In this document: positions 5,037-5,167 of the stretch, piece by piece | How the letters are laid out: each line of letters opens with the position of its first letter | Numbering within the stretch: position 1 is the first letter of the stretch | DNA from: Alphaproteobacteria bacterium | GTDB taxonomy: Bacteria > Pseudomonadota > Alphaproteobacteria > Sphingomonadales > Emcibacteraceae | DNA: 5,167 bases | Direction: 5' to 3' | Assembly (NCBI GenBank): GCA_002749135.1 | Contig: NVVY01000010.1 | Location: 75,619-80,785, forward strand | The notes under the pieces: model-generated | What the model saw: only the letters and a program-made list of their open reading frames with translations | What the model was told of the DNA's origin: nothing | The model's database searches: none | Translations under genes and position numbers: made by a program

Positions 5037-5167
5037 CTGTCATCTGAACAGACCACACAAAACAGCCCGCGCGTGGACCTGACAACAGGACCGGTTCACA
5101 AGCATTTGATCCGTATGTCCCTGCCCATGATGGTCGGCATCACAGCGTCCATGGGATTTATTCTGGC
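5037..5167 (+). CDS. MATE family efflux transporter, N-terminus (3' partial)
   Basis: The first ~43 codons of a membrane transporter, cut by the window end. The translation has a polar N-terminal tail (residues 2-14), then DLTTGPVHKHLIRMSLPMMV (14-33) running into the first helix (GITASMGFIL). A short tail, an 'L-T-x-GP' segment, a basic stretch and then 'LxLPMxxG' is the usual beginning of MATE multidrug/Na+ or H+ antiporters, which have 12 helices and about 450 residues. The start is placed at CTG 5037, 6 nt after AAGGA. The frame is open back to 4941 but contains no upstream ATG or GTG. GTG at 5073 is the main alternative, but it has no ribosome-binding site; the first ATG (5115) lies in the conserved region. 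The gene is divergent from yaaA. With so little sequence, the family call is good but not certain. Confidence 0.72.
   Translation, partial: MSSEQTTQNSPRVDLTTGPVHKHLIRMSLPMMVGITASMGFIL

Overview
The window looks like chromosomal DNA from an alphaproteobacterium of moderate GC content. The main reasons are an EipA/DUF1134 envelope protein and a DUF2842-type small membrane protein, both families I associate with alphaproteobacteria. The other proteins also read as alphaproteobacterial versions of their families. The genus cannot be fixed from this sequence. I see no insertion sequence, CRISPR array, tRNA, rRNA, prophage gene or long repeat. Almost every base is coding.

Left block (1-3354, plus strand): six closely packed genes. 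These are the C-terminal part of a D-2-hydroxyglutarate dehydrogenase-like flavoprotein (cut by the window edge), an alpha/beta hydrolase, a Nudix hydrolase, a 50-residue membrane protein that length cut-offs easily miss, a DUF2842-like two-helix membrane protein, and a lipoprotein of the EipA (DUF1134) family. Spacings are -4, +13, -4, +15 and +7 nt, so one transcript is likely. It appears to have two halves: soluble metabolic or clean-up enzymes first, then three envelope-associated proteins. No promoter inside the block is convincing.

Middle block (3351-4893, minus strand): a TauE/SafE-family membrane permease lies 4 nt downstream of yaaA, a peroxide-stress protein of the UPF0246 family, and is probably co-transcribed with it. 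The permease converges on the EipA gene, and the two stop codons overlap in a 4-base TTAG. A short inverted repeat just before the overlap may serve as a weak terminator.

Right edge (4894-5167): a 143-nt divergent intergenic region has candidate promoters facing both ways. It is followed by the first ~43 codons of a MATE-family efflux transporter, whose best-supported start codon is a rare CTG.

Most of the window is ordinary conserved gene content. The points most worth a second look are the 50-aa membrane protein, its grouping with DUF2842 and a lipidated EipA, and the apparent CTG start of the MATE gene. I found no clear new defence, mobile or biosynthetic system.
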